DNA of 6,381 bases from Candidatus Omnitrophota bacterium (GCA_030692055.1 JAUYCY010000025.1:1-6381); one strand, 5' to 3'. Positions 1 to 6,142 are shown, numbered from the stretch's first letter. Numbers and translations are program-made. The notes: a model not told the origin generated them from the letters alone.

Positions 1-20
1 CTCCGCGGCAAGCCGCGGAG
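1..20 (+). repeat. REP-like hairpin A, left copy
   Basis: Perfect palindrome CTCCGCGGC-AA-GCCGCGGAG with 9-bp arms and an AA loop, followed directly by TAT. It shares its layout and its GGCAAGCC centre with the hairpin at 100-119. It is very GC-rich compared with its surroundings. The form resembles REP/BIME-type extragenic palindromes, which RAYT transposases are known to use; any link to the RAYT gene in this window is inference. Confidence 0.85.
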
Positions 21-99
21 TATGTTCTATACTAATATTATCACTGGTTCATTCATTGCCTTGGAATGAGGTCAACTACGTTTACGATTTCGGCTTCAT

Positions 100-119
100 C
101 CCCGTGGCAAGCCACGGGG
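100..119 (+). repeat. REP-like hairpin B, left copy
   Basis: Perfect palindrome CCCCGTGGC-AA-GCCACGGGG with 9-bp arms and an AA loop, again followed by TAT. It differs from hairpin A at two positions of the left arm (2 and 6), and each change is compensated in the right arm, so pairing is preserved. Outside it, CGGC at 91-94 can pair with GCCG at 125-128 across symmetric 5-nt gaps, giving a longer interrupted stem. Confidence 0.85.
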
Positions 120-202
120 TATTCGCCGAGAGAGAATAAAAGCGATTTACTGGTTTCTATGAAATTATCTGATGCTCCCTAAAACTTTTATAACAATTTC
201 TG

Positions 203-303
203 TTGCGGCCGCCCCCCTCCTCTCTAAATTTAGATCCTTTCTGTAATTTCAAAAAGAAGCAATGCTTCTTTTTGAAATTAGGCAAAATAAATAGCGGCCG
301 CAA
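203..303. repeat. Inverted repeat TTGCGGCCGC ... GCGGCCGCAA
   Basis: TTGCGGCCGC at 203-212 is the reverse complement of GCGGCCGCAA at 294-303, a perfect 10-bp pair. Each arm contains the 8-bp palindrome GCGGCCGC. The pair encloses the 37-bp palindrome at 244-280, so the DNA could fold as nested hairpins. Two such 8-bp GC-only sites within 100 bases of AT-rich DNA are unlikely by chance. The function is unknown. Confidence 0.7.
244..280. repeat. 37-bp palindrome, copy 1 (symmetric)
   Basis: Perfect palindrome with 18-base arms (TAATTTCAAAAAGAAGCA and its complement) around one central A. This is the only fully symmetric copy of the three. It lies 58 bases beyond the stop codon of the 471-codon gene and is flanked by CTG on the outer side and GG on the inner side. 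In RNA it would form a long A/U-rich hairpin and could act as a weak bidirectional transcription terminator. Confidence 0.9.
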
Positions 304-338
304 GATAAATAATTACATTTTATACATACAAAAGAAGG

Positions 339-1754
339 TTACACGATAAAGGCGCGTTTATTTTCCAGATAAAGGCAGGCGTTGTTAAATACTTTCTTTA
401 TTTGAGGCGATATGTTCTTTAATAAAAGGTTGCAGGAATGTTTTGTAATAGCCAAATTGCCTGATTTTTCCTCTAATTGCACCGCACCCATCTCTTCTTT
501 AAAAACAGAAAATAAAATATGAGCTATTTTAGCAAAATCATCCTCTTTCTCAAAGGATATTGTGTCCGGAATAAAGTTAGCTAAATCATTTTTCTCTTGT
601 TTACTAAAAAAGAAACTTTCTATAACTTTCATATCCTCTAAAAGCGTTTTCTCCATATAGGGCCAAAGCAGGAGATATTTTTGTATAAATTGGTCTAAAC
701 TTGAACGCCTGTCGCTGAGTATTCCCCACGAAGGTAGAACTTTATCTTTGGTTTTTATAAGAATATTGTTTAGTATAAGCCCTTTACTACCTTCGAGCTG
801 TGAAAAGCGGGTTAAAACAGTTGTATAGAAAACCTCGAGATTATTTAACTTTCTAAATCGCTTTTCTTTCTCCAAAAAAGATAGCCCCCTGGAAAGAATT
901 TTGGGATAATAGCCGACAAAAAAGGAAGACTTTACTGAGCCGTAATCTCGGCTTTCTAAAACTTTAGCGGCTGCGCCTAAAAGCTCTATTTTTTTGATAC
1001 CGCTAGACACACCAAAGATAAAATTTAAGACTAGCGGGGATAGATAATCAAAGCTCTTTGTATAATTGACTAGAATTAATTTATCCTTATACATACTAGA
1101 TAATCTTAAGCCAACATGATAAAGGGTAGAGAAGAATTCTTTTACTTTACACGGCCCATCCCAAAAAGTTGTCATTTTTGCATCACAATAGCCAAGCTGA
1201 TTATCAGCAAAGTAGAACTTTACGGTGGAGACCATTCGCGCATTTTCTTTTGCTTTCTCTAAAGAAACAACGGGCTTATAATTTGATACTCTGCTAAGAA
1301 AATAATTGATTTTGTGCGCGGGGTAAAAATAACAATCCGCTAATCGTAAAAATCCCTGCTTTTTAGCGTTCTCTCTGACGCTGCCGCCCACATAAGAAGA
1401 AAAACTAACAAGTAATAACAGTCTCTTCAGCCAGCGGGCGTCGAGGTGTGAAAAATAAGGCTTTAACTCCTCTGTGAGGACGTCAAATAAGCCTAAACGA
1501 GAATCAATGGCTTTCAGCAGGAATAAACCGCAATTCTTAATTTCTTTGCGTTTATAGACAAGGCAATATTCCTTTGGGCCTTTTTTTTGTACAATTCCTT
1601 TACTTTTGATGATGCTGGCGACTGCACTTTTAGAAATATCTATCTGGCTCTTTTCGCGAAGAACTTTTGCAATGGCCCTTACTCCTAAATAGGGGTTTTT
1701 CTTTACCTCTTTTAAAACTAAGCGTTTTAGTTGATAGTTAATTTTTACACGCAT
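339..1754 (-). CDS. Unrecognised protein with N-terminal HTH and weak DDE-transposase resemblance
   Basis: Reads 471 codons from the ATG at 1754. A longer version starts at a TTG at 1781 inside palindrome copy 2. I prefer the ATG because the extra nine residues are encoded by the palindrome, but neither start has a clear Shine-Dalgarno site. Residues about 17-54 look like a helix-turn-helix of the kind found at the N terminus of transposases and integrases (AIAKVL ... SKSAVASIIKSKGI). The middle and C terminus recall a DDE transposase core: FADNQ with D184, and late on LSDRRSS followed by Y360, W364 and E368, similar to the Y-x3-W-x2-E helix of IS4-type enzymes but with the spacing off by one. 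I cannot identify a complete DDE triad, so it may be a degenerate or repurposed transposase, or an unrelated DNA-binding protein. There are no signal peptide or membrane segments. It follows the RAYT gene closely and probably shares its transcript. Confidence 0.75.
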   Translation of the reverse strand: MRVKINYQLKRLVLKEVKKNPYLGVRAIAKVLREKSQIDISKSAVASIIKSKGIVQKKGPKEYCLVYKRKEIKNCGLFLLKAIDSRLGLFDVLTEELKPYFSHLDARWLKRLLLLVSFSSYVGGSVRENAKKQGFLRLADCYFYPAHKINYFLSRVSNYKPVVSLEKAKENARMVSTVKFYFADNQLGYCDAKMTTFWDGPCKVKEFFSTLYHVGLRLSSMYKDKLILVNYTKSFDYLSPLVLNFIFGVSSGIKKIELLGAAAKVLESRDYGSVKSSFFVGYYPKILSRGLSFLEKEKRFRKLNNLEVFYTTVLTRFSQLEGSKGLILNNILIKTKDKVLPSWGILSDRRSSLDQFIQKYLLLWPYMEKTLLEDMKVIESFFFSKQEKNDLANFIPDTISFEKEDDFAKIAHILFSVFKEEMGAVQLEEKSGNLAITKHSCNLLLKNISPQIKKVFNNACLYLENKRAFIV

Positions 1755-1762
1755 CTGACATC

Positions 1763-1799
1763 TAATTTCAAAAAAAAGCAATGCTTCTTTTTGAAATTA
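1763..1799. repeat. 37-bp palindrome, copy 2 (between the two transposase-block genes)
   Basis: Same palindrome as copy 1 except that an A replaces the G of one arm, giving a run of eight A and one arm mismatch. It is identical to copy 3. Its last three bases (1797-1799) form the TAA stop codon of the RAYT gene on the minus strand, and its centre contains a TTG (1779-1781) in frame with the next gene. The two reading frames are therefore joined through the palindrome. Confidence 0.9.
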
Positions 1800-2690
1800 C
1801 GATACCTCTTGGGTTGATTTGGAAATAATATTATAAACTGTGCGCTCTGAGACTTTAAATTTTGTTGCAATTTCATCTAAACTATAACCTCTACTTAAAA
1901 GTTGTTGTACTAAATAATGCCTCGCCTTCACATCTTGTGGTTTTTTTAAACGTTTTGCCCGTGAAAGCTCTTTAATCCTATCATCTAGCGAGACATCATC
2001 AATGGCTTCGCTTTTGACGATAGGCTTATTGATCCCCATAAAAAACGGAATAAGGCTTTTTCTTAATGCTTTCAAAATACTGCGATTTTCAAAAACGCTT
2101 GGCAGCTCAATTTCTAATGATTTTGATAATAGATTTTTATATATCTTTCTTGAGTTCGCTATATCGCTATCTAAAAGTTCTAAAATAAACTTATATTTTA
2201 TAAATGTTTGGGGACTTCGATGCTCGGTATAAAGCGAGCAGCTAGACCAAGGATATAAAGAGGGATAAGAGGCAAGCTTCGCCTTAACGGGATTAGAGTG
2301 GATATACAAAGAAGAAGTTATGAAATAACTATCATCAAGACATATCCCTGCGCGAAAAGCTCCGTAAAAGACGTGGCCTTTTCTTTTATATTTAGTATTA
2401 AAAAACCAAGCATATCTTTCACAAATATTCTTTATAGCGATAGAAGCATTGTCTTTAAGAAACTTGACTAAAAGATGAAAATGATTAGGCATTAGCGCAA
2501 AACAAAAAACTTCTAGGTCATATTTAGCGGAAGCTTCTTTTAAAAGTTTCAGAAAATAAAGGTGGTCACTGTCTTCTAGAAAAAGCAGCTCTTTGCCGGG
2601 GGCGCGTTGAATTATATGCGCTATAGTAGAAGCAGGAATTATCTTCTGTCTTACTAAAAAAATACCGCTTTTCCCTTCAAAATTCTGCAT
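1797..2690 (-). CDS. rayT: REP-associated tyrosine transposase (RAYT), Y1 HUH family
   Basis: The 297-residue product carries the Y1 transposase signature. The HUH motif is seen as MPNHFHLLV with H70 and H72, followed by the family pattern RYAWFFNTKY (92-101), GHVFYGAF (105-112) and YIHSNPVKA (129-137). Y129 is the best candidate for the nucleophilic tyrosine. PWSS at 147-150 is also typical of RAYT rather than classic IS200. Such enzymes nick and rejoin single-stranded DNA at REP hairpins. Residues about 253-292 (LLSRGYSLDEIATKFKVSERTVYNII) form an additional C-terminal helix-turn-helix; the total length is well above that of small IS200 enzymes. The ATG at 2690 is preceded by GAGGA ten bases upstream. 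The stop codon is made by palindrome copy 2, and copy 3 lies just upstream, so the gene is directly flanked by candidate REP substrates. The catalytic motif is intact and the frame is open, so it is plausibly active. Confidence 0.93.
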   Translation of the reverse strand: MQNFEGKSGIFLVRQKIIPASTIAHIIQRAPGKELLFLEDSDHLYFLKLLKEASAKYDLEVFCFALMPNHFHLLVKFLKDNASIAIKNICERYAWFFNTKYKRKGHVFYGAFRAGICLDDSYFITSSLYIHSNPVKAKLASYPSLYPWSSCSLYTEHRSPQTFIKYKFILELLDSDIANSRKIYKNLLSKSLEIELPSVFENRSILKALRKSLIPFFMGINKPIVKSEAIDDVSLDDRIKELSRAKRLKKPQDVKARHYLVQQLLSRGYSLDEIATKFKVSERTVYNIISKSTQEVS

Positions 2691-2700
2691 CTTTAGAAAA

Positions 2701-2739
2701 TCCTCAAGAAAATTTTATCCTAATTTCAAAAAAAAGCAA
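2701..2739 (-). promoter_or_regulatory. Possible RAYT promoter and ribosome binding site
   Basis: On the minus strand TTGCTT (2734-2739, inside palindrome copy 3) is followed after 16 bases by TAAAAT (2712-2717), which differs from TATAAT at one position. GAGGA (2701-2705) then lies ten bases before the RAYT start codon. The -35 match is poor (three of six), and AT-rich DNA gives such hits easily. The placement would mean that the palindrome helps to drive its own transposase gene. The ribosome site is more secure than the promoter. Confidence 0.3.
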
Positions 2740-2757
2740 TGCTTCTTTTTGAAATTA
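2721..2757. repeat. 37-bp palindrome, copy 3 (upstream of RAYT)
   Basis: Identical to copy 2 over all 37 bases, including the asymmetric A that breaks the arm. It lies between the stop codon of the stand-alone CpaF gene and the RAYT start. It is flanked by CAG on the outer side and CC on the inner side, the mirror of the flanks of copy 1. Read on the minus strand it contains a short AAGC/GCTT stem followed by eight T, so it may partly terminate transcription coming from the pilus genes. Confidence 0.9.
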
Positions 2758-2788
2758 CAGGAATTTTGGGTATGATTTTTAAGAAAAA

Positions 2789-3880
2789 TCAGGCGAGATT
2801 GGGGTTGTCGGTATCGTCATATTCGCTAAATATCTTTTCGTCAAGCAGGTTGAGCCTTTGAAATTCTGCAAAGAAACGCGGATACATACGCATTACTGTT
2901 TTGAACTTGCCTTTGATTTTTCCGTCAGGGGTTCTGCCTTCGCGCCTGAAAATAAATAAGTCCTGTAATGCCACATCTCCTCTTTCAACGCCTCTTGCCT
3001 CTGAAATCTGGGTAATACGGCGCACGCCATCGGGGAATCTTTCCTGCTGCACTATCACGTTTAAGGTATTACCGATCATTCTGCGTATCTCATCTATGGG
3101 TAATTGGATTCCTGAAGAAAGAATAAGCGTTTCCATACGGCTGGTAACTTCTTGCGGGGAGTTGGCATGGATAACCCCTAAAGTTCCGCGGTGGCCAGTA
3201 GACATTGCCTGAATCATGTCTAAGGCTTCGGGGCCTCTAACCTCACCTACGATGATTCTATCAGGCCTCATACGCAAAGCATTTCTGATTAAATCACGTA
3301 GCGTCACCTCTCCCTTGCCGTCCTGATCAGGAGACCGTGTTTCCATAGGTACCAAGTTTTCCTGATGCAGCACCAATTCCGCGGTATCCTCAATGGTAAC
3401 CACCCTTTCCTGCTCCGGAATATGATAGGAAAGCATTTCCATGGTCGTGGTTTTTCCCGAACCGGTTGCGCCGGAAAAAAGAATATTGATTCTTCCATGG
3501 ATACAGGCAATCAAAAAATCCGCCATCTTACGCGTCAATGTCCCCTCTGCCATAAGGTCTTCAATGCTATGCAGATTACGGTTAAACTTTCTAATGGTAA
3601 TAGCAGTTCCGCGGCGTGCGAGGGGATAAGTAATTAGATTCATACGTGAACCGTCTTCCAAGCAAATATCTCCATAAGGATTGTAGTAAGAAATAGGTTT
3701 ACCCATTTTATTAAAGAATTCTTCTATGATGTCCTTAATGTCCTCTTCGCTAAATACCATATCAATTTTATGCTTGTGCCCACCGATTTCTAAAAACGTA
3801 TCCTTAGACCCGTTAATCATAATTTCAGTAATTGCGGGGTCCCTGAGTAACTGTCTTATTTTATCTGCACCTTGTGGCAT
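2789..3880 (-). CDS. cpaF: CpaF/TadA-type secretion ATPase (stand-alone, short N terminus)
   Basis: The 363-residue product is a type II/IV secretion-system ATPase of the CpaF/TadA family, the hexameric cytoplasmic motor of Tad/Flp pili. Walker A is GATGSGKTT (137-145), the Asp box is TIEDTAEL (162-169), Walker B is RIIVGEVRG (208-216) and the His box is VIHANS (236-241, H238). The N-terminal sensor-like domain is recognisable from [11 protein letters not shown] onwards, but the helical extension that precedes it in most CpaF proteins is missing, so the protein is shorter than the usual 400-500 residues. The start at 3880 has AAGGA (3885-3889) four bases upstream. The reading frame has no upstream ATG before an in-frame stop in the repeat-filled gap. 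It follows the fusion gene by 93 bases on the same strand and is probably co-transcribed with it. It is a paralogue of that gene's C-terminal half, sharing [14 protein letters not shown]. The C-terminal tail is acidic. Confidence 0.93.
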   Translation of the reverse strand: MPQGADKIRQLLRDPAITEIMINGSKDTFLEIGGHKHKIDMVFSEEDIKDIIEEFFNKMGKPISYYNPYGDICLEDGSRMNLITYPLARRGTAITIRKFNRNLHSIEDLMAEGTLTRKMADFLIACIHGRINILFSGATGSGKTTTMEMLSYHIPEQERVVTIEDTAELVLHQENLVPMETRSPDQDGKGEVTLRDLIRNALRMRPDRIIVGEVRGPEALDMIQAMSTGHRGTLGVIHANSPQEVTSRMETLILSSGIQLPIDEIRRMIGNTLNVIVQQERFPDGVRRITQISEARGVERGDVALQDLFIFRREGRTPDGKIKGKFKTVMRMYPRFFAEFQRLNLLDEKIFSEYDDTDNPNLA

Positions 3881-3894
3881 ATTTTCCTTAAGAA

Positions 3895-3968
3895 AGATTA
3901 CACTGATTATAATATAGATTACACCGATTACCTAATCTGTGTAATCTTCTCCTAAATCTGTGTAATCA
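3895..3968. repeat. GATTACAC repeat cluster between the two ATPase genes
   Basis: Four related 15-16-bp units fill the gap: AGATTACACTGATTA at 3895-3909 and AGATTACACCGATTA at 3916-3930 in one orientation, then TAATCTGTGTAATCT at 3933-3947 and TAAATCTGTGTAATCA at 3953-3968 inverted. The direct copies are 21 bp apart. The inner pair forms a hairpin with 15-bp arms, one mismatch and a 2-base loop. A dispersed intergenic repeat or an operon-internal RNA structure are both possible. I do not see a terminator-type T run. Confidence 0.8.
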
Positions 3969-3973
3969 ATGAA

Positions 3974-6142
3974 CTAGTCCTTGGGTACGAATATCTCCCT
4001 GGATAAATCTATACCTCTGGCGCGGATTTCGTCATAGAAAGAAGGAATATAACCCAGCGGCGTAAAATAACCAAGGACGTTTCCATCTTTATCCACGCCT
4101 GTTTGGCGGTAGCTAAATATGTCCTGCAGATTTATATGCATATCATCAAGCATACCCACCATCTCAGTAATAGCAATAACTTTACGTGAACCATCGGAAA
4201 GACGGGCAGTTTGCACTATAATGTGAATTGCGGACGAAACCTGCTCTCTGATTGCGCGAATGGGCAGCTCCACTCCGCTCATTAAAATCATACTATCAAG
4301 CCTAATCAAAACATCATGCGTGGAGTTAGCGTGGATAGTAGACATACTGCCATCGTGGCCGGTATTCATTGCCTGAAGCATGTCTAAAACTTCTCTGCCT
4401 CTAACTTCACCTACAATAATTCTGTCCGGCCTCATACGCAAAGTGTTTCTAAATAAATCACGGATAGTAATTTCTCCCCTGCCTTCTATATTGGGCGGAC
4501 GCGACTCCAGCCTTACCCAATGCATCTGAGAAAGCTTAAGCTCTGCTGAATCCTCTATGGAGATTATCCTTTCGCTCTCAGGGATAAAACCAGACAAAAT
4601 ATTTAAAAATGTGGTTTTTCCTGAACCGGTTCCGCCTGAAACAAGCGTATTTTTTCTTGACCGCACCGCTGCTTCCAGAAAAATTGCCATATCCGGAGTC
4701 AAGCTACCAAAACGGTTTATCAGATCATTCATATTCCAGCGTTGGCGAGCAAATTTTCTTATGGTAAGAGTCGGGCCGGTTAAGGAAAGAGGCGGAATTA
4801 TTGCGTTAACGCGCGAACCGTCCGGAAGGCGCGCATCTACATAGGGCACGGATTCGTCTATGCGCCTACCCAACGGAGCAAGAATTCTTTCAATAACAAC
4901 CCTTACCTGGTCGTTAGTGGTAAATTTTTTGCTGGTAAATTCTATTTTACCGAAACGCTCTGTATAAATCTGATCTTTATTGTTTACCATTATTTCTGTA
5001 ACTGTCGGGTCTTTCAACAAATCTTCTAACGGGCCTAAACCTAAGGCTTCCTCTAATATTTCTTTGGTAATTTTTTTCCTCACTTCGGTAGAGGAAATAA
5101 AACCACCTGCCTCCTTAGTAATAACGTTAGAAACTACTCTTTCCGCCTTTAACTTTAATTCATTCATTTTTTCAGGGCTTGCCGCGTATGTTTCTACGTT
5201 TAATCTCTTTAGGTCTAACTCTTCAATAAGCTTTTCGTGGACTTTCTTTTTGAATTTTATTATCTGATCCTCTTCTTCAACAAGAGTTACTTTTTCTACC
5301 TTTTCAACAACGCCTACTTTTTGCCAAAAGACTTCTTCTCCGCCTTCAAATTTATCCTTTGATATTCTGACATCGCTTAAAACTTTATGCTCTATATATA
5401 TATCTTTTCTTTCCACGACATCCTTGGCTAGCTTTTGTATGGAAGCAGTGAAACGGCTTAAGGGGCTATCGATGATCAAAGGAACACCTCTATTTACCGC
5501 TAAAGCTACGGCTCTGCCCTCGGAAGGAACCTGAGCGATAATTTCTGAAGGCAACAGCGCTTTTATTTCCTGCCAGGTTATAGAACCTTTGCTTTCGGCG
5601 CGGTTAAGCACTATTTTGGTCATCGTAAGCGGAAAACCCAAACTCTGCAAAGTATCTAGAAGCCACTGGGTCTGATACACCGATAGTATGTCTGGCGTAA
5701 GTATTAAACAAATAAGGTTAGAGCACTCAAGAGCAGCGATTAAATTATCAGTTAAGCTGCTACCGGCGTCTAAAATTATATAATCAAAATCATTCCAGAC
5801 TATAGAAAGGAAATCTTTTATAACCTGAGGGGTAAACGCTATCCTCTGTGACATCTTAAAAATGGAAGGCAAAAACTGTAAGTTTTCACGATATACGGCA
5901 GTGTAATTCTCTATCTTTCTTTTCTTTTCTTTAAAATCCGGTAAATAATCTATGAGCGTGTGGAGACAATATTTAGGGTCTACTCCCATAAGCTTTGCGG
6001 TCGCCTGAGGAGCTCCCAAATCAAAATCTATAAGAAATACTTTTTTATTTTGCAGGGAGAGTTGAACCGCTAAATTTAAAGAAAGGAGGGTTTTACCGAC
6101 GCCGCCTTTGGTGCTAAAAAAAGAAATTACTTTTGCTTCCAT
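3974..6142 (-). CDS. Fusion of a CpaE/TadZ-like MinD/ParA ATPase with a CpaF/TadA motor ATPase
   Basis: The product has 722 residues and two ATPase modules. Residues 1-245 are a MinD/ParA-type domain of the CpaE/TadZ kind: deviant Walker A KGGVGKT (12-18), DFD at 39-41 and a Walker B-like YIILDAGSS (121-129). There is no N-terminal receiver domain. A charged linker (about 250-300) leads into a complete CpaF/TadA motor: N-terminal domain about 300-470 (LIEELDLKRL, PLEDLLKDPTVTEIMVNN), Walker A GGTGSGKTT (503-511), Asp box SIEDSAEL (528-535), Walker [10 protein letters not shown] (574-582) and His box STIHANS (601-607). CpaE/TadZ places the Tad machine at a cell site and CpaF drives pilin assembly and retraction; they are normally separate proteins. 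All motifs are intact and the frame is open through the join, so I read this as a real fusion rather than a sequencing error. The ATG at 6142 has TAGGA four bases upstream (6147-6151). A stand-alone CpaF paralogue follows it. Confidence 0.93.
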   Translation of the reverse strand: MEAKVISFFSTKGGVGKTLLSLNLAVQLSLQNKKVFLIDFDLGAPQATAKLMGVDPKYCLHTLIDYLPDFKEKKRKIENYTAVYRENLQFLPSIFKMSQRIAFTPQVIKDFLSIVWNDFDYIILDAGSSLTDNLIAALECSNLICLILTPDILSVYQTQWLLDTLQSLGFPLTMTKIVLNRAESKGSITWQEIKALLPSEIIAQVPSEGRAVALAVNRGVPLIIDSPLSRFTASIQKLAKDVVERKDIYIEHKVLSDVRISKDKFEGGEEVFWQKVGVVEKVEKVTLVEEEDQIIKFKKKVHEKLIEELDLKRLNVETYAASPEKMNELKLKAERVVSNVITKEAGGFISSTEVRKKITKEILEEALGLGPLEDLLKDPTVTEIMVNNKDQIYTERFGKIEFTSKKFTTNDQVRVVIERILAPLGRRIDESVPYVDARLPDGSRVNAIIPPLSLTGPTLTIRKFARQRWNMNDLINRFGSLTPDMAIFLEAAVRSRKNTLVSGGTGSGKTTFLNILSGFIPESERIISIEDSAELKLSQMHWVRLESRPPNIEGRGEITIRDLFRNTLRMRPDRIIVGEVRGREVLDMLQAMNTGHDGSMSTIHANSTHDVLIRLDSMILMSGVELPIRAIREQVSSAIHIIVQTARLSDGSRKVIAITEMVGMLDDMHINLQDIFSYRQTGVDKDGNVLGYFTPLGYIPSFYDEIRARGIDLSREIFVPKD

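Larger units (their letters stand above)
1..140 (+). repeat. Left terminal inverted repeat (140 bp)
   Basis: Bases 1-140 are the exact reverse complement of 6242-6381. I compared them base by base: there are no mismatches until position 141 (A where the partner predicts C). The repeat contains two 20-bp hairpins, at 1-20 and 100-119, and ends in GAGAGAGAATAAA. Perfect identity implies recent duplication, active homogenisation, or contig ends running into the same multicopy repeat. The first base coincides with the outer edge of a palindrome. It could be a transposon end, the end of a linear element, or a dispersed genomic repeat cut by the assembly. The sequence alone cannot separate these. 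Confidence 0.95.
141..338. other. Gene-free stretch left of the transposase block
   Basis: No convincing gene lies between the left terminal repeat and the end of the 471-codon gene. The stretch holds the GCGGCCGC inverted repeat (203-212 and 294-303), a C-rich run at 211-219, a 12-bp palindrome TCTAAATTTAGA at 223-234, and the outermost 37-bp palindrome of the mobile block at 244-280. The remainder is AT-rich sequence without features I can name. Confidence 0.7.
241..2760 (-). mobile_element. Putative two-gene RAYT element bounded by palindromic inverted repeats
   Basis: The block from 241 to 2760 carries a Y1/RAYT transposase gene and an unrecognised gene, with the same 37-bp palindrome at each end and between the genes. 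The outer copies extend to inverted repeats at 241-282 and 2719-2760 that match at 40 of 42 positions, both beginning CTGTAATTTC when read inwards. The central copy lacks the CTG extension on both sides. No target-site duplication is visible next to 241 or 2760. Known RAYT genes sit among REP palindromes and are usually not mobile as a unit, while near-perfect terminal inverted repeats are typical of DDE elements. The block could therefore be a RAYT locus with its REP copies or a true insertion sequence. The boundaries are inferred from the repeats alone. Confidence 0.6.

Noticed and set aside
2..139. An open frame of about 46 codons running through the left terminal repeat and stopping with TAA at 137-139 (mirrored at the right end)
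   Set aside because: It has no ATG or ribosome site inside the window, is dominated by the two palindromes, and exists identically in both repeats. It is best explained as chance coding of repeat DNA.
66..182. Small plus-strand frame starting with ATG at 66, 38 codons
   Set aside because: It has no Shine-Dalgarno site, crosses from repeat into unique DNA, and the product has no recognisable features.
1797..2690. Classic IS200/IS605 insertion sequence
   Set aside because: The protein has RAYT-type motifs and an added C-terminal HTH, is longer than IS200 TnpA, and no TnpB-type gene is present.
2774..2790. Hairpin GATTTTT-AAG-AAAAATC over the end of the stand-alone CpaF gene as a terminator
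   Set aside because: The stem is almost all A/T and overlaps the stop codon, with no following T run; too weak to call.
2901..3212. Plus-strand open frame of 103 codons opposite the stand-alone CpaF gene
   Set aside because: It lies entirely antisense to a well-supported ATPase gene; its composition is what the reverse strand of that gene would give.
4557..5267. Plus-strand open frames of 95 codons each (4557-4844 and 4980-5267) opposite the fusion gene
   Set aside because: Both are antisense to conserved CpaF-domain coding sequence and have no independent support.
5400..6142. ParA-type plasmid partition gene, suggesting a linear plasmid with hairpin ends
   Set aside because: The MinD/ParA domain is joined to a CpaF motor and lies next to another, which fits CpaE/TadZ of a Tad pilus. 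There is no ParB gene or replication gene.
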